Below, piece by piece: positions 48,557 through 60,078 of a stretch of DNA of 64,000 nucleotides. Position 1 is the stretch's first letter. Each line of letters starts with the position of its first letter. The DNA comes from Brachionus koreanus (Eukaryota > Rotifera > Eurotatoria > Ploima > Brachionidae). Position numbers and translations under genes: made by a program. The notes beneath the pieces were generated by a model, which was not told the origin of the DNA, made no database searches, and saw only the letters and a program-made list of their open reading frames with translations. The DNA is taken from assembly GCA_016987375.1 (NCBI GenBank), contig PJRA01000274.1:1173916-1237915 (forward strand). The letters are read 5' to 3'.

Positions 48557-50055
48557 ATGGAATCTTTAAACAATTCATTGACGGAATACAGAAAAATAAA
48601 ACCTAATTCAAAAGCAATTCAATCCTATGACAAATATATACAGAGACTTCAAACTTATCAAGTAAAAATGATACACAAAATAATTTTTTTATCATGCTTT
48701 TCAATCATTTATTCAGTTGCATAAATGGTTTGCTAAACCTTCGGAATTTTCGCCAATTGAATGTGCCCGGCGTGGTTGGTTCAACTTAAATAAGGATACT
48801 TTAAAATGTGAGCTTTGTTCAAATATTTTGTACCATCACTCACAATCACCTTTGGCTACTGTAAAAATGGCAAAGTTTTCATGTAAACAATAAATGAAAT
48901 TATGAAATATTTTATTAGAATTTAATTTGATCATTAGCAGCTAAATATGATGAGAAATGTTCGACAAATCCTAAATCACTTGCTGAAAAACATGACAATT
49001 TTTGTCCCTGGAGAGCTTATAAAATTCCAGGTTTTTTTTCTTACTTAAGATTTAAAAATTCTTAGATAAAAATAATATTTTAGATCGGTTTATTCTAATT
49101 GATATATATGATGAAGAAAATCTCTATAGAAATTTTATTGACCGCCTAAAAACATATAAAAAGTGTGCTTTATTGCCTTGTTTAGATGAAAAAATACTCA
49201 TTGTAAATTATTGAATTCAATTTATATTGTAAACAATCTAAATTTTTTTTATTTCATCAAAAAGCTGATGAATAAAGATAGTATTTTAGATTCAGATGAA
49301 ACTGATGAATTCAAAGAATCATTAGAAATTAAGCATATTCTTTCTTGTTGTGGTTGGACCTATAAGTTGGTTTTTTTAAATTATTCAGAAAAAACTTTCT
49401 AGCAATATTTTTAAGTGAAAGCAAAGATACTCTTAACTGTGAAAAGTGTCTTAGAAAAATAGGATTGTGGCTCTACAACCGTGTAAACAATCATCTAGAA
49501 AATTCAGAATCAGCAATAAATCAGAAAAATTCTCAATTTGAGAATTCTAAAACTAAAAATAAATCAAATTCAGATGAACTAGTAGTTAAAAATATATTAA
49601 ACAAAATTGTAAATTTGATCTCGATAAATGAAGAAAACTACTCTAATAAAACAATTAATGAAGAAAACGAAGCATGCTCAAAAAGAAAATCACACCATTT
49701 TCAAAGTTCATTTTATTCCAATTCTAAAACAGATAAGAAATTATTCAATCCATTACTAGAACATCAAAGCTGGTGCCCATGGCTTTTTGAAACCGATTCT
49801 CAACTGTCTACGATAGCTTTAGAAGGCAAATCTAAAAAAATATCAAAAAATATAAGCATTTTATCATTCGAAATAATTTGTAAAAAATTTAAGGCTATAA
49901 ATCAAAATAATGATTTAAAATATAACGAAGAAAAAAAAATATTAGAACAAAAATTAAAATCAAGTGATATGATTAATAGCGAAACATTGATTTCTAGAAT
50001 TAAATCAGTTCAATCAATTTTGGTAAACTGCTCTTCTCAGTTATCACAATTTTAG
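48557..50055 (+). CDS. ZC3HC1: ZC3HC1/NIPA-like zinc-finger protein
   Basis: Six exons: 48557-48661, 48717-48882, 48941-49030, 49084-49202, 49265-49365 and 49416-50055, in phase, 406 aa. The N-terminal C3HC zinc finger is BIR-like: RLQTYQ-LHKWFAKPSEFSP, CARRGWFNLNKDTLKCELC, then HDNFCPW. A second related (Rsm1/NuBaID) module has LSCCGWTY, LNCEKCLRKIGLWLY and, after a Ser/Asn/Lys-rich insert, HQSWCPWLFE. Members sit at the nuclear basket with TPR, and the human protein has been described as an F-box-like mitotic regulator (NIPA). Human ZC3HC1 is about 500 aa, so this is somewhat shorter. The intron at 49366-49415 is only 50 bp. The polyadenylation signal is AATAAA at 50206. Confidence 0.88.
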
Positions 50056-51061
50056 TAATGAGCAAGTTTCTAACTTTTTGAAAGACAAAACATTAATCAA
50101 AAATTTAAATTTAAAATAAATTTTTTTTCTTAAACATTTTAATTTTAAAACAAATATGTCTAGATTTCTTGGAATCAAATTTTTTAAATTGTTTTTTCGT
50201 TTGAAAATAAAACAATAAAAATAGATGATTTTTTTGTATATTAAATGAAGAATGTAGCCTTGTTAATCCAAATAAATTTAACTTTTATTTTAATCTAAAA
50301 ATTTCAGTCTCGAAGGAAAACATATGTTTGGTTAGTTTTGAGATATTTAAATAAAAATTGAACAAAAATATTTCTTTTTTAATAAATACGAATAAAATAC
50401 ATATGATAAAATGATACAACATACTTTTTTTGCATCTTTAACCAGAATAAATCTTTTTTTTCATTTTTTTTTAATCAAAAATCAAGAATCATTTTAATTC
50501 TTATTCATGCTTTATTTTTTTTTATTTTTTAAATTAGAAAAATTATTTTAGATAAAAAAGTAATCCTATCGAATGTATTTTATTTGATTTAATTAAAATT
50601 TATCAAAAAGTTTAATTTGTTTTTAAAAATTTCACAGCATCGTTTTGATTTTATGAAAATTAAACTAAATAATCAAATTTAAAATATTGTAAGATACCGC
50701 AAATGCATTTTTTTAAATTATTTAAAAATTTTTTTTTGAAATTAAATCCATTCAAATTTATCACTTATTTTTATGTTCAAATCTAAAAAAAAAATTTAAA
50801 GTTTAACTAAAAGTTAATTTTGCAATTTGAATAATAAATTTTATTCACTGAATCCAATTCAAATCTTTGCATATGAATTAATAAAGATTCTATATACCAA
50901 GCTATCAAAAATTAAAAATATTTGCATATATGTATTATGTTTGCGTGCTGTAATATATAAACTTTCTTATTGTCCTTCTATTCTATTTTTTCAATTCCAT
51001 CAATAAATTTTTCATAATCCTTCTAATTTTTGTACAATCTAGGTCCAATTGATCTAACAAA
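50056..51061. other. Intergenic region ZC3HC1 to NDUFA9
   Basis: This contains the ZC3HC1 polyadenylation signal and the NDUFA9 promoter region. It is A/T-rich with many T and A runs. No further gene was recognised. Confidence 0.5.
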
Positions 51062-53184
51062 ATGCTTGGTAAAAACATACGAGTGTGTTTTAACTTGAAA
51101 AACTTTAATCCAAGTAATACTATTAAAATTCAAAGTTTAACTTGAAATTTTATAAAATTTTTTAGAAACATTTGGTTCAACAATAAATCTAAATTCAAAT
51201 TATAGCACAGACACTACTAATCCAAACCCACCAAGCAATGACTTACTTGCTTCTCTCAATCTATCAAGATATGCACGCGGAACTGGTGGAAGATCAAGTG
51301 TTAATGGAAATGTTGTTACTGTTTTTGGAGCAACAGGTATGATGGGTCGTATTATCTGCAATAGACTTGGAAAAGAAGGTAGTCAAATGATTATACCTAC
51401 TCGTGGTGACATGTGGACTGCTCGGACATTAAAATTGACAGGAGACTTAGGTCAAGTCATTTTTTTGGTAGGATAAATCTAAATTCAATTTTGAAAAATT
51501 TTCGAATTTCTTTAAAAGGACTATGATTTAAGAGATGAAGAGAAGATTCGTCGAGCAGTTCAGTACTCAAATGTAGTAATCAATTGTATAGGAGCTGATT
51601 ACGAGACATCGTAAGACAGCTTTTTTCTTTGTTGAAAAAATTATCTAAAATTAATTTTAACTTGTCAAATAATTTTTTTTCAACATTTTAGGGTTTAAAA
51701 ATAAATATGTTAGTATTCAATGTACTGGTGTTAATTTGACACGTTTTTTTATGCTCTATTTCTTTGGAACCGTTCATCAGATTTCAAAAAATTCAATTTT
51801 ATTTTAAAATATATATTTAAAGTAACAAATGCAGATAGCTTAAGTTGAACATGACTTATCTATTTTGAGATATATGAGAATAAAAAAAAGTTTCAAATTG
51901 TCACCGGTCCTTTGAATGTTAAAAAATTAAGTAAAAAATTAAGAGTAAAATATAGCACTAAAAAATTATTGAAAAATAGTTTAAAAACTAAAAAAAATAA
52001 ATAATCATCCTCTGAGAATTTAATAATAGAGAAAATTTTAAAGAAATTTCAACTATAACGACGTTCATGTTGACGGACCGAGACGTTTGGCCCGGATTTC
52101 AAAAGAATGTGGTGTTGAAAAATTTATTCATTTTTCTGCTTTGAATGCATCTCCTTATCCTCAAAAAATTTTTTTGAAGCCATCTCAATTTTTGATTTCT
52201 AAAGTAAAAATATTTTATTGAATTTTTTCTCAATTTTTTATTGATTTATTAAAGTACGAAGGAGAGGAAGCTGTTAGAGATGAATTTGAAGATGCAGTAA
52301 TCATTAGACCATCTAATATTTATGGTGAAACAGACAGATTTTTGTACTATTACGCAAATGATTTAAGGCGTAATTTCAATTCTATTCCATTGTGGAAAAA
52401 AGGAGAAATGACTATTAAGATGCCTGTTCATGTATTTTACTAGAAGACAAAATTTTTAGTTTAGATCATTTTTTTTAGCAAAGGGACGTAGCTGATGGTG
52501 TTATGAAGATTTTGAATAATAAAGATATAAAAGGTGTTACTTATGATTTTGTTGGGTAAATAATGAATGCATTTTTGTTTAATTTATTTTTTGAATTAAA
52601 ATATGGTAGACCTGACCGATTTTTATTGAGCGAAATTGTTGATTACATATTTCAACTTCTTCAACAACCAACTATTCGAAGAAGCCATTTGACTCCGGCA
52701 AGACTGTAATTAGAGTTATAAAGAAAATATGAAAGTTAGACTTGCTATTATATTGAATAAGATTCTCTTATAATTTCCATTGTTTAAGAGCAAGTTAACT
52801 TTTTTAAATGAAATTCTATTTTAAGTTTTAAGAGGAATGGTTTATTTATATGAAAAAGTGATGAAACGACCGCAATTCAATTTGGATCTTTTTGAAAGAG
52901 TATTTATTTTTACTTTAAAAAAGGAATCTATTTTAGTATTATTATTTTTTTAGGAATTTATTAGTGATCAGCTTTCTTCTGATTCGAGAAACCCAACTCT
53001 TAAAGACTTGGGTGTGGAACTGAGAAAATTTGATGAAAGTGTTGCGTGGTGTCTAAAGGTTTTCAACAAATTAAATTATTATAACGAAAAATTGAACGAA
53101 TTCCCAGAACCGAGACCGCCAAAACCACTTAGTGAGGACTTTGAATATCAACTCAGAAGGAAAATTCGACAAAGTAATTTATAA
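51062..53184 (+). CDS. NDUFA9: Complex I subunit NDUFA9 (39 kDa)
   Basis: Nine exons: 51062-51113, 51166-51467, 51519-51610, 52044-52203, 52255-52431, 52479-52555, 52610-52705, 52833-52899 and 52954-53184, in phase, 417 aa. It is a mitochondrial accessory subunit of NADH:ubiquinone oxidoreductase with an atypical short-chain dehydrogenase fold that binds NADPH without turnover. The dinucleotide loop is [12 protein letters not shown]. Other family signatures are [83 protein letters not shown] and the C-terminal [11 protein letters not shown]. The N-terminus ([15 protein letters not shown]) is basic, as expected for import. The third intron (433 bp) is much longer than the rest. A polyadenylation signal AATAAA lies two bases after the stop and another at 53229. 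Confidence 0.94.
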
Positions 53185-54662
53185 AAATAAAATTAAAAAA
53201 TGTATTAATTTTTTTTCAAACTTAGCTCAATAAATGGATATCTTCGAATTCGGTTAAAGTATTTTTTTATTTAACAGAATTAGAAATTGATTTTGAAAAA
53301 ATTAATTAAATAAAAAAAATATTCTAATTTTATTTTATTAATTTATTATTTAGTAAGCTAATTAATAGAAAGATTCGCCTTAAATTAATATTCATTTTAT
53401 TTTTATTCTGCATCAGTTTTTATTATTACATGAAAATCTTAAATACAAGCAAACACAAATAGAAGAAACTTGCTAGTATGTGAGTCAAAATTTTCCCTTT
53501 ATTTGAATTGCTTTTCTCAAAAAAATGTGACTCTTTAAAAAAAAATTCACCAATCGCTTGTCATGTAAAACATGTAATTTCTTGTTTTCAATAGAAGAAA
53601 AAAAATGAATAGATTTCTTTTATAATATATTGATAAAGGTAACATTTTCGAGTTTTTACTTCTAAGTACCGTCACTTACGGTACTCAACACTATTCAAAA
53701 ATTTATATTTGTCATATTTAAAATATTTTTAATGCTAATGAAAATATCAATATCAAGGATAGATAAAACTTTTTTTAGACTCTAGTATCTTATTTTATTT
53801 CTTATCGAGATTTTATTGCAAAATTGCCAATTTATGCATCAAAAAAGTTTTCGTAAATTGTTTTCTTTTTTTTACATTGTTATAATTTTTCTAAAATTGT
53901 CAAATTTTTTTAGGGTTTAAGTTGATCGAAATTTGTGAAATTCATAATTTAATTTGATTTTGTTAAACAAGACAAATAAAGCATTTAAAGACAATACATG
54001 ATACTTTTTAAAATTAAAAAATAATAAGAATTCTAGACCAAAGTTTTCTAGACCTTTTGTCGAAATTTCATTAGAATAATAAATTACACATAGCGTTGGT
54101 AATCGATTCAAAAATCTATTCTCTTATAAAGCGACTGATTTTTTATCTCTTAATAATAACAGTATAGTATAGATAAATTTTTTTTTTTTGAAAGCATTCA
54201 AGCGTGAAATAAATCCAGTTAGTAGATTTAAAATCTATGTTTTAAGACAACTAAAATTTTCAAAAATAAAAATTAAATAAAATTTTTAAATATGGTATTT
54301 TCAATAAAAGGTGCGAAGAATTGAAATGCTTTCGATTTTTATGTGATTGAAATATTTCTTAAAAACACTACATAGGTACCAAATATTCAATTATTATTTG
54401 GTTTTAAATATTTGCTTTGTTTTAAATTTTAAATCCGCAATCGAATAAATTATGATTCTAATGTAATTTTTAACTATGTAGAATTTTATTTTTAATTTTA
54501 ATTAATTGATTTAAAATTTTCCTAAAATTAAAAAGTTGTATTAGCTATTGATGAATTATTTTGGATAAACTTGATGATTTAATTTAATTTCTCATCAAGA
54601 AATTCATAAAATTGAATGCAAAAATTTAAAAATTTATTCAAAAATTAAGTTTAAAAATAAAA
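53185..54662. other. Intergenic region between convergent genes
   Basis: This lies between the 3' ends of NDUFA9 (plus) and the p85-like gene (minus). The small open frames here show no recognisable protein family and are very A/T-biased. Nothing else was seen. Confidence 0.5.
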
Positions 54663-57545
54663 TCATTGTTTTAAAAAAGCTGGTTTAGATAAATTATAAT
54701 CTAACGTTAAATTTGCTAACTTAATCGGGTTTTTTGAATAGAATAAAATTAATTCACTTAATGTTTTAAATTTAATCTCTTCCTCAGATCTATTATCGCC
54801 AAATTTTGTTTCTTCCAATGAACTATTTAAACTCATTGTTGATGAATTTAAATAATCTTGTTCATCTCGAACTGAATTAAATGCCATCTTTCTTCTAGCA
54901 TAACTTGATTTTAAAAAACAGCCTGAATTATTTTCTTCAATTAAAATATGCTTAATTTCTTCATTACACACCATGCTTAGAATATATTTTGAATTAGGTT
55001 TTGCATTTGACCGTACTAAATAAGTTCCATTCGGTTCAGACTTGAGAATTTCAATTGCTTGTTCTCTAGTGCAATCGGCTAAAAACCAATTTAATGAATT
55101 TCCATGACAATCTTGAGTTTTATCGCTAAAATCTTGACTTTCAGAAAAGACCATACCAGTTTCTTGGGGCAATTCAAAAGATTCTTTTAAATTTGATTTA
55201 GACATTCGCTCTAAGTTATTTTGAATTTTGTCATCATTTTCTCCTCTTTGAATTAGCCACATGTGATAGTTTTCTCTCTTTTTGCGCATTTCAACCAATT
55301 CTGGTCTTAGCAGATCCAATTCTTCCTGAAGTTGACTTAAAAAAGTATTGCAATAGTCAACCTCATCTTTCAAATTTTCTCTTTTAATATTGAATTCTTT
55401 AATTCTCGATTCTAGTTTTTCCTTATTTTTTTTCATCAGAGCATCTAATTGACTTGCTTCATCATCATTTGCATCTCCATGTGACTTGCCACTCAAATTC
55501 ATTGGCATCAATTGAGATACCAAAAGTCTAGTAGTAGAAATAGCATTTGTTTTTTTGTAAAGATTATTATTAATTATTCTATCGACTTGGTTAATTTGTT
55601 GATTATACATTTCAATGATTTTATCAAGTGCTTCTATGGCTAATTTTTTATTTGACAAGTCTTCTCTAACACAATTTATTTCGATTTCTAAGTTATCATA
55701 TTTTTTAGTCAGCTGTTCAAAGTGATTAAAAGCATCCTGGAACGATGAATATAACTTATCAATGCTCCATTGATTAGTTTTGCCAAATTTGTATTTAGAA
55801 ACACCATATGTGAGTACTAAATTTAAATTGTGATTATATTCTCGTAGAGAAACTCTTGAATAATATGATACTAAATTGGAAACCGAGTCAAATCGACAAG
55901 GTTTTTCTATGTCATAAAAATCACCATTTGGTTGTTCATGGCGAAAAATTTTTATCGACTTGACCAACCCTGATTTCATTACACACAGAGTATAAGGTGA
56001 ATCAAAACTTTTATCTGTTGAATTGCGCACAAGAAAACTTCCATCTGGACAGTTTTTCAGAACTAGATAAGTTTCATCTCTATTTATATCACCCCAAAAC
56101 CATTGATTTTCATTTATCGAATCTATTTTCTCACTATTGATTGATCTACTCATTTCGTGATCAATTGGTGCTGCGGGGCGTTTGGGTCGTATTTTGTATT
56201 CGGGCAGTTCAATCTCCCAGTCGATTTCAAGCATCAATCTCTGAATAACTAATGTTTGATTATCAATATTGTAGACAATTTTGGTAATATTTTTCCATTC
56301 TGGCCGTATCAGAATACTTCGAAAAATGTGAAACAACTTGTCCGGTAAGTATTGACAACCTCGAACTTTGTGCTGAAAATTCCACACTCGAATCAAATGT
56401 GTCATAACAAACTTCAGGCACCTATAATTAACAGGATTTAATTGCTCATATACAATTTGTTTAAGCTCATCAAGCTTTATTGTCTGAATTCTCGAAACTA
56501 GTTTATCATATAAATATTCAGGTATTAAACTGTCTTGTAGATCTCTTAAAAAACTTTTTACCAACGCAGCTACAGTGTTTAAATCATAAGTATCCAAATT
56601 AACCAATTCAATTCCATTTTCATTTATAAAATCTTTTAAATTATCAATTTTACAGCTGTCAGCGCTTAGGCGATACACATCGTATAAATCTTCACTATTT
56701 TTTGAAGCTCTATCTTCAATGTTCTTAAAGAGGTGGGCTAAAAATGAAGGTGCTTCTTCAGAGCCGTCCTGACTCATTGTCTCAATTAAATTCGCACCAA
56801 AAATTACATTTTTTTTTGGCTTATAATTCTCAGGATTGTGTTTACACTGAGGAAGTCCTATTTGAGAGCATTGTCTGTGACAGAGAAGACCACATTTTTG
56901 ACATTGAAGTCCTTGATGAAGAATGCCAAGCAATGGACGCTTACAAACACTACAATCAGTTAACTTAGAAACAGTTTTTAGAAAAAAATAATGGTTATCA
57001 GCCTTAAATTGATTTTCAATAAGATTTTTTTTTGTATCTTCTTGTTCTAAAACTATTTGTTGAATATTTGAATAAAGCTTAGATTTGTATATAAGCTCTT
57101 CTTTGGCTTGTAAAATGGCAGCATGGTGAAAAGGATCTCTAATTCTAAAAGCATATAGCTGATAAACATCTAGGCTCAGCAATTTAACTCCATTGATACT
57201 ATAATTTCCGAAAATTTCCGAATAACGATGTAAATTTACAACAGCCATCCATTCTTTGACTGTGTTGACGCACCAATTCTCTACAGGAAATAGAGTTTTT
57301 CGTGTAATCTTATCAACTGTTTCTGTGTCGTTTTCAAAACATTTTGTATTATTTACAAATAGTTTACACTTGATGTGAACACATTGTGAACATTTTAAAC
57401 ATGAATAGCCGACAAAGCCTTCGCCCCATATAAAGTCATTACAATAAAAGCAAATAATAGGCTTTAAAAATGAGCGTATTTGAAATGAATGGATTTCAGA
57501 TGAAACATCTGTTTCAATTGGTTTAAATTCGATATAATCGTTCAT
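54663..57545 (-). CDS. PIK3R: PI3-kinase p85-like regulatory subunit, C1-SAM-C1 N-terminus
   Basis: Intronless frame of 960 aa. Domains in order: a C1-type zinc finger (His19 to Cys69, with PIICFYCNDFIWG and CLKCSQCVHIKC); a SAM-like segment (about 91-155, WCVNTVKEWMAVVNL, YAFRIRDPFHHAAIL); a second, partial C1 (CSVCKRPLLG, CQKCGLLCHRQC); a RhoGAP/BH domain (FGANLIETM, arginine-finger-like VYRLSADS, VKSFLRDLQDSLIP); an N-terminal SH2 (WFWGDINRDE, GSFLVRNS); an inter-SH2 coiled coil; and a C-terminal SH2 (WFLADCTREQ, GTYLVRSN) with a Ser-rich insert. SH2-iSH2-SH2 binds and inhibits the p110 catalytic subunit and docks it on phosphotyrosine receptors. The usual vertebrate p85 SH3 domain is absent and the front end is replaced. 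The lack of introns is unusual for this window. Confidence 0.92.
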   Translation of the reverse strand: MNDYIEFKPIETDVSSEIHSFQIRSFLKPIICFYCNDFIWGEGFVGYSCLKCSQCVHIKCKLFVNNTKCFENDTETVDKITRKTLFPVENWCVNTVKEWMAVVNLHRYSEIFGNYSINGVKLLSLDVYQLYAFRIRDPFHHAAILQAKEELIYKSKLYSNIQQIVLEQEDTKKNLIENQFKADNHYFFLKTVSKLTDCSVCKRPLLGILHQGLQCQKCGLLCHRQCSQIGLPQCKHNPENYKPKKNVIFGANLIETMSQDGSEEAPSFLAHLFKNIEDRASKNSEDLYDVYRLSADSCKIDNLKDFINENGIELVNLDTYDLNTVAALVKSFLRDLQDSLIPEYLYDKLVSRIQTIKLDELKQIVYEQLNPVNYRCLKFVMTHLIRVWNFQHKVRGCQYLPDKLFHIFRSILIRPEWKNITKIVYNIDNQTLVIQRLMLEIDWEIELPEYKIRPKRPAAPIDHEMSRSINSEKIDSINENQWFWGDINRDETYLVLKNCPDGSFLVRNSTDKSFDSPYTLCVMKSGLVKSIKIFRHEQPNGDFYDIEKPCRFDSVSNLVSYYSRVSLREYNHNLNLVLTYGVSKYKFGKTNQWSIDKLYSSFQDAFNHFEQLTKKYDNLEIEINCVREDLSNKKLAIEALDKIIEMYNQQINQVDRIINNNLYKKTNAISTTRLLVSQLMPMNLSGKSHGDANDDEASQLDALMKKNKEKLESRIKEFNIKRENLKDEVDYCNTFLSQLQEELDLLRPELVEMRKKRENYHMWLIQRGENDDKIQNNLERMSKSNLKESFELPQETGMVFSESQDFSDKTQDCHGNSLNWFLADCTREQAIEILKSEPNGTYLVRSNAKPNSKYILSMVCNEEIKHILIEENNSGCFLKSSYARRKMAFNSVRDEQDYLNSSTMSLNSSLEETKFGDNRSEEEIKFKTLSELILFYSKNPIKLANLTLDYNLSKPAFLKQ

Positions 57546-58940
57546 TTTATATTGATCATTTTAGTAACTCATTCTCATTACAAAATAAAATAGGGAAAAT
57601 TTTATAAAAAGTTCATTTACGTTATCGCTTAGAAATTTAACAATATTTATTATTAATAAATTATATTTTATGAAAAATTGCATTCATATTTAATTTATAA
57701 ATGAATCAATTATTAAATTTTTAAACAAAATAAACCTGACAATAAGACGTTTAGTCTAATCTTTATTTATAATTTTTAAAATTCATTCATAGACTTTGAA
57801 TTCAGCATATCCATTTTATTCTATGAATAAGAATAGACGTATAAATTGTCTTTAAGTTAAAATAAGAAACATATTATGTTAATTATGCACTTTGTTAATT
57901 TCCACTGTTTACATGTACTTATTGTAAACTTGCAAACTTGAATTAAACACCAAGCTTAGTAAAATAACTTCAAATTTACCAAATAATTGCTTAAAAAAAA
58001 CTAATTTGGCCTCAATCTAAAAGATTTTTATTTAAATTTAATTTTTAATATGGTTTTTATTCATAATTGAAATATTTATTCTTAAATTTTTAATCGATTA
58101 AAGAGTGTATTTTTGTACACATAGTAAAAAAGAAGTTTATAAACTAATGTGATTTAAAATTGTCGTTCTGAACAAAATCTTTTTGTGCTCAATTTGGTAT
58201 TGAAGAGATATGATAATTTTGTTTTAGTCTCTTTTAAAATAAATCAATTTTTTGCCTTTCAAATAGTAATGTATCTAATTGTCCGAATAATACTAAGTGA
58301 TTTCAGTAAAAAAATTGTAAAAAAGTATCTATTACAAAAATATACGTGTTCTATTTAGAACAGGATGTCAAACTATTTTTCAGAAAAAATATAACTAAAA
58401 TTATATTTTTATTTATTTAATTCAACTAACGCCATGTTCTGGTGATATTAAAAAAGAAAAAAAAAACTATATTTGTTTAAAAATATTATTAAAAATAAAA
58501 TTATTATATTTTTTATATGTTATTTTTCTTATTTAGTTTTCAAAAATGTGTAATCTTGGGATTTTTTTTCAAATAAAACATGTTATTTAATTTTAAATAT
58601 TAAAATAATTGAAGCACATAGACAAAATTCAATTATTTTGTTGAATGCTAATATTTAGCCAAATTCAAAATATTAGACTAATATTAGTTATGTATTTTTT
58701 ATTGATCTTATTAAATATTTTTTCTCGTCTTTATTTTTCTAAGTAATTAATACTGAGAAAACTTAGCTCAAAAGAATTTCGATATCAACTTTTGTCATAA
58801 TAATGAACATTAAATTTAAATTTAAGAGTAAATATCTGATTATTTATTTACTAAAAATATTAGTTTTGCTAAGTTAAAAAAAGCTAAATTTAAACAAGTT
58901 TTTGATTTACGTAATAGTAAAAAAATATTAAATATGAAGC
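57546..58940. other. Intergenic region upstream of p85-like gene
   Basis: This holds the presumed promoter of the p85-like gene (minus) and the 3' flank of the secreted cysteine-rich gene (minus). A/T-rich; no gene recognised. Confidence 0.5.
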
Positions 58941-60078
58941 TTATGCACAAACACCGTTGGAAAAAGAAAACCCTTGCTTGCAAACACATCTGTGTCCATT
59001 GCATTCTAAATTTGCATCAGAATCGCATCGATCTTCATCACCATCGTCATCATTTTCATTTGAATGAAACTTCTTTGATAGTTTGCATTTTGCTTTGTAT
59101 GGTAAAGAATCTGATTTGAAATTTTAATTAAAATCGTTCTTTTGAAAATAATTTGAATTACCGCATATTCCTAAAATAGAATTCCAATTTCCCACAGGAC
59201 ACCCATAATTTTTAAAAGTTAATTTAATAATAATCTTAATTGGAAAAATTTAATTAATTTTCTTACTGACAGCTTTCTGACAAGCAACATAGTCCACGGT
59301 TGCATGTTCTGTCTCTAAATCTGAAACTACATGAGACATTAAAAGTATCACAAAATATTCCATTCCATTCTCCAGCTGGACATCTAAATGAAAAAAGTCA
59401 AAAATAACCATGAATTCGACGTTTATTTACAAGCATTTATTTCCAGTATCAGTTTGTGTACACTTTAATTCTTGTTTTTTACAAACACGAGAATTATCAC
59501 ATGATTTGTTGTAAAAATCTTAAATTTAAAATTTGCATTTTTTATAATAAAAATTTTATTCAGTACCGCATCTTTGTCCATCCCAAACAGAGTCACCTGG
59601 GCATCTTAAAAAAAAATCCTGGTTGAATAATAAATTAAATTCATATTTTATTGCCTACTCGCAAATTCCATTAGAACATATTAAACCTTGAACTTTACAT
59701 TGGTAATTTTTGCTACATGCCATTTGAAATCTATCTATATAAAAAAATTTCATCGATATTTTCGATATTATTTAATTCATACCACAATATCTTCCATTCC
59801 ATGTAGAGTTTGAAGGGCACAAGCATATATTAGATTGACATTCCAAATTATCCTTACAAAATGTTTTCCATCTTTTGACAATGCATGATTGATTAAAACC
59901 TCCATTTTCGAATGTTTTACCCCAAGATTCCCGAGATTCACTTGATCCAAACAAACCATGGAATTTCTTTGACTCAACCGTCACGAAAATAACAAGTAAA
60001 GCTTATTTAATAATCATTAAGTAGATTTATAATATGAATAATTTAGCAAAGTTTACCAGCTATGAAAAGTTTAAACAT
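58941..60078 (-). CDS. Small secreted cysteine-rich protein
   Basis: Predicted exons in gene order: 60057-60078, 59783-60001, 59659-59734, 59567-59604, 59431-59518, 59267-59383, about 59162-59234 and 58941-59110, for roughly 265 aa. The first two exons join to give a good signal peptide (MFKLFIAALLVIFVTVES). The mature part repeats a short module of the form C-P-x(4-5)-W-(N/D)-G-x(2)-C: CPSNSTWNGRYCG, CPGDSVWDGQRCG, CPAGEWNGIFC and CPVGNWNSILGICG, each followed by a Cys-rich spacer. It ends CNGHRCVCKQGFSFSNGVCA. It resembles EGF-like or EB-type extracellular modules, but I do not recognise a named family. The step between the exons ending at 59267 and starting near 59234 does not keep phase with GT-AG sites, so either that border is wrong or the copy is damaged. 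Confidence 0.62.

Noticed and set aside
53917..54111. 64-codon minus-strand frame between NDUFA9 and the p85-like gene
   Set aside because: Strong A/T bias, no family resemblance, no signal peptide or splice context; expected by chance.
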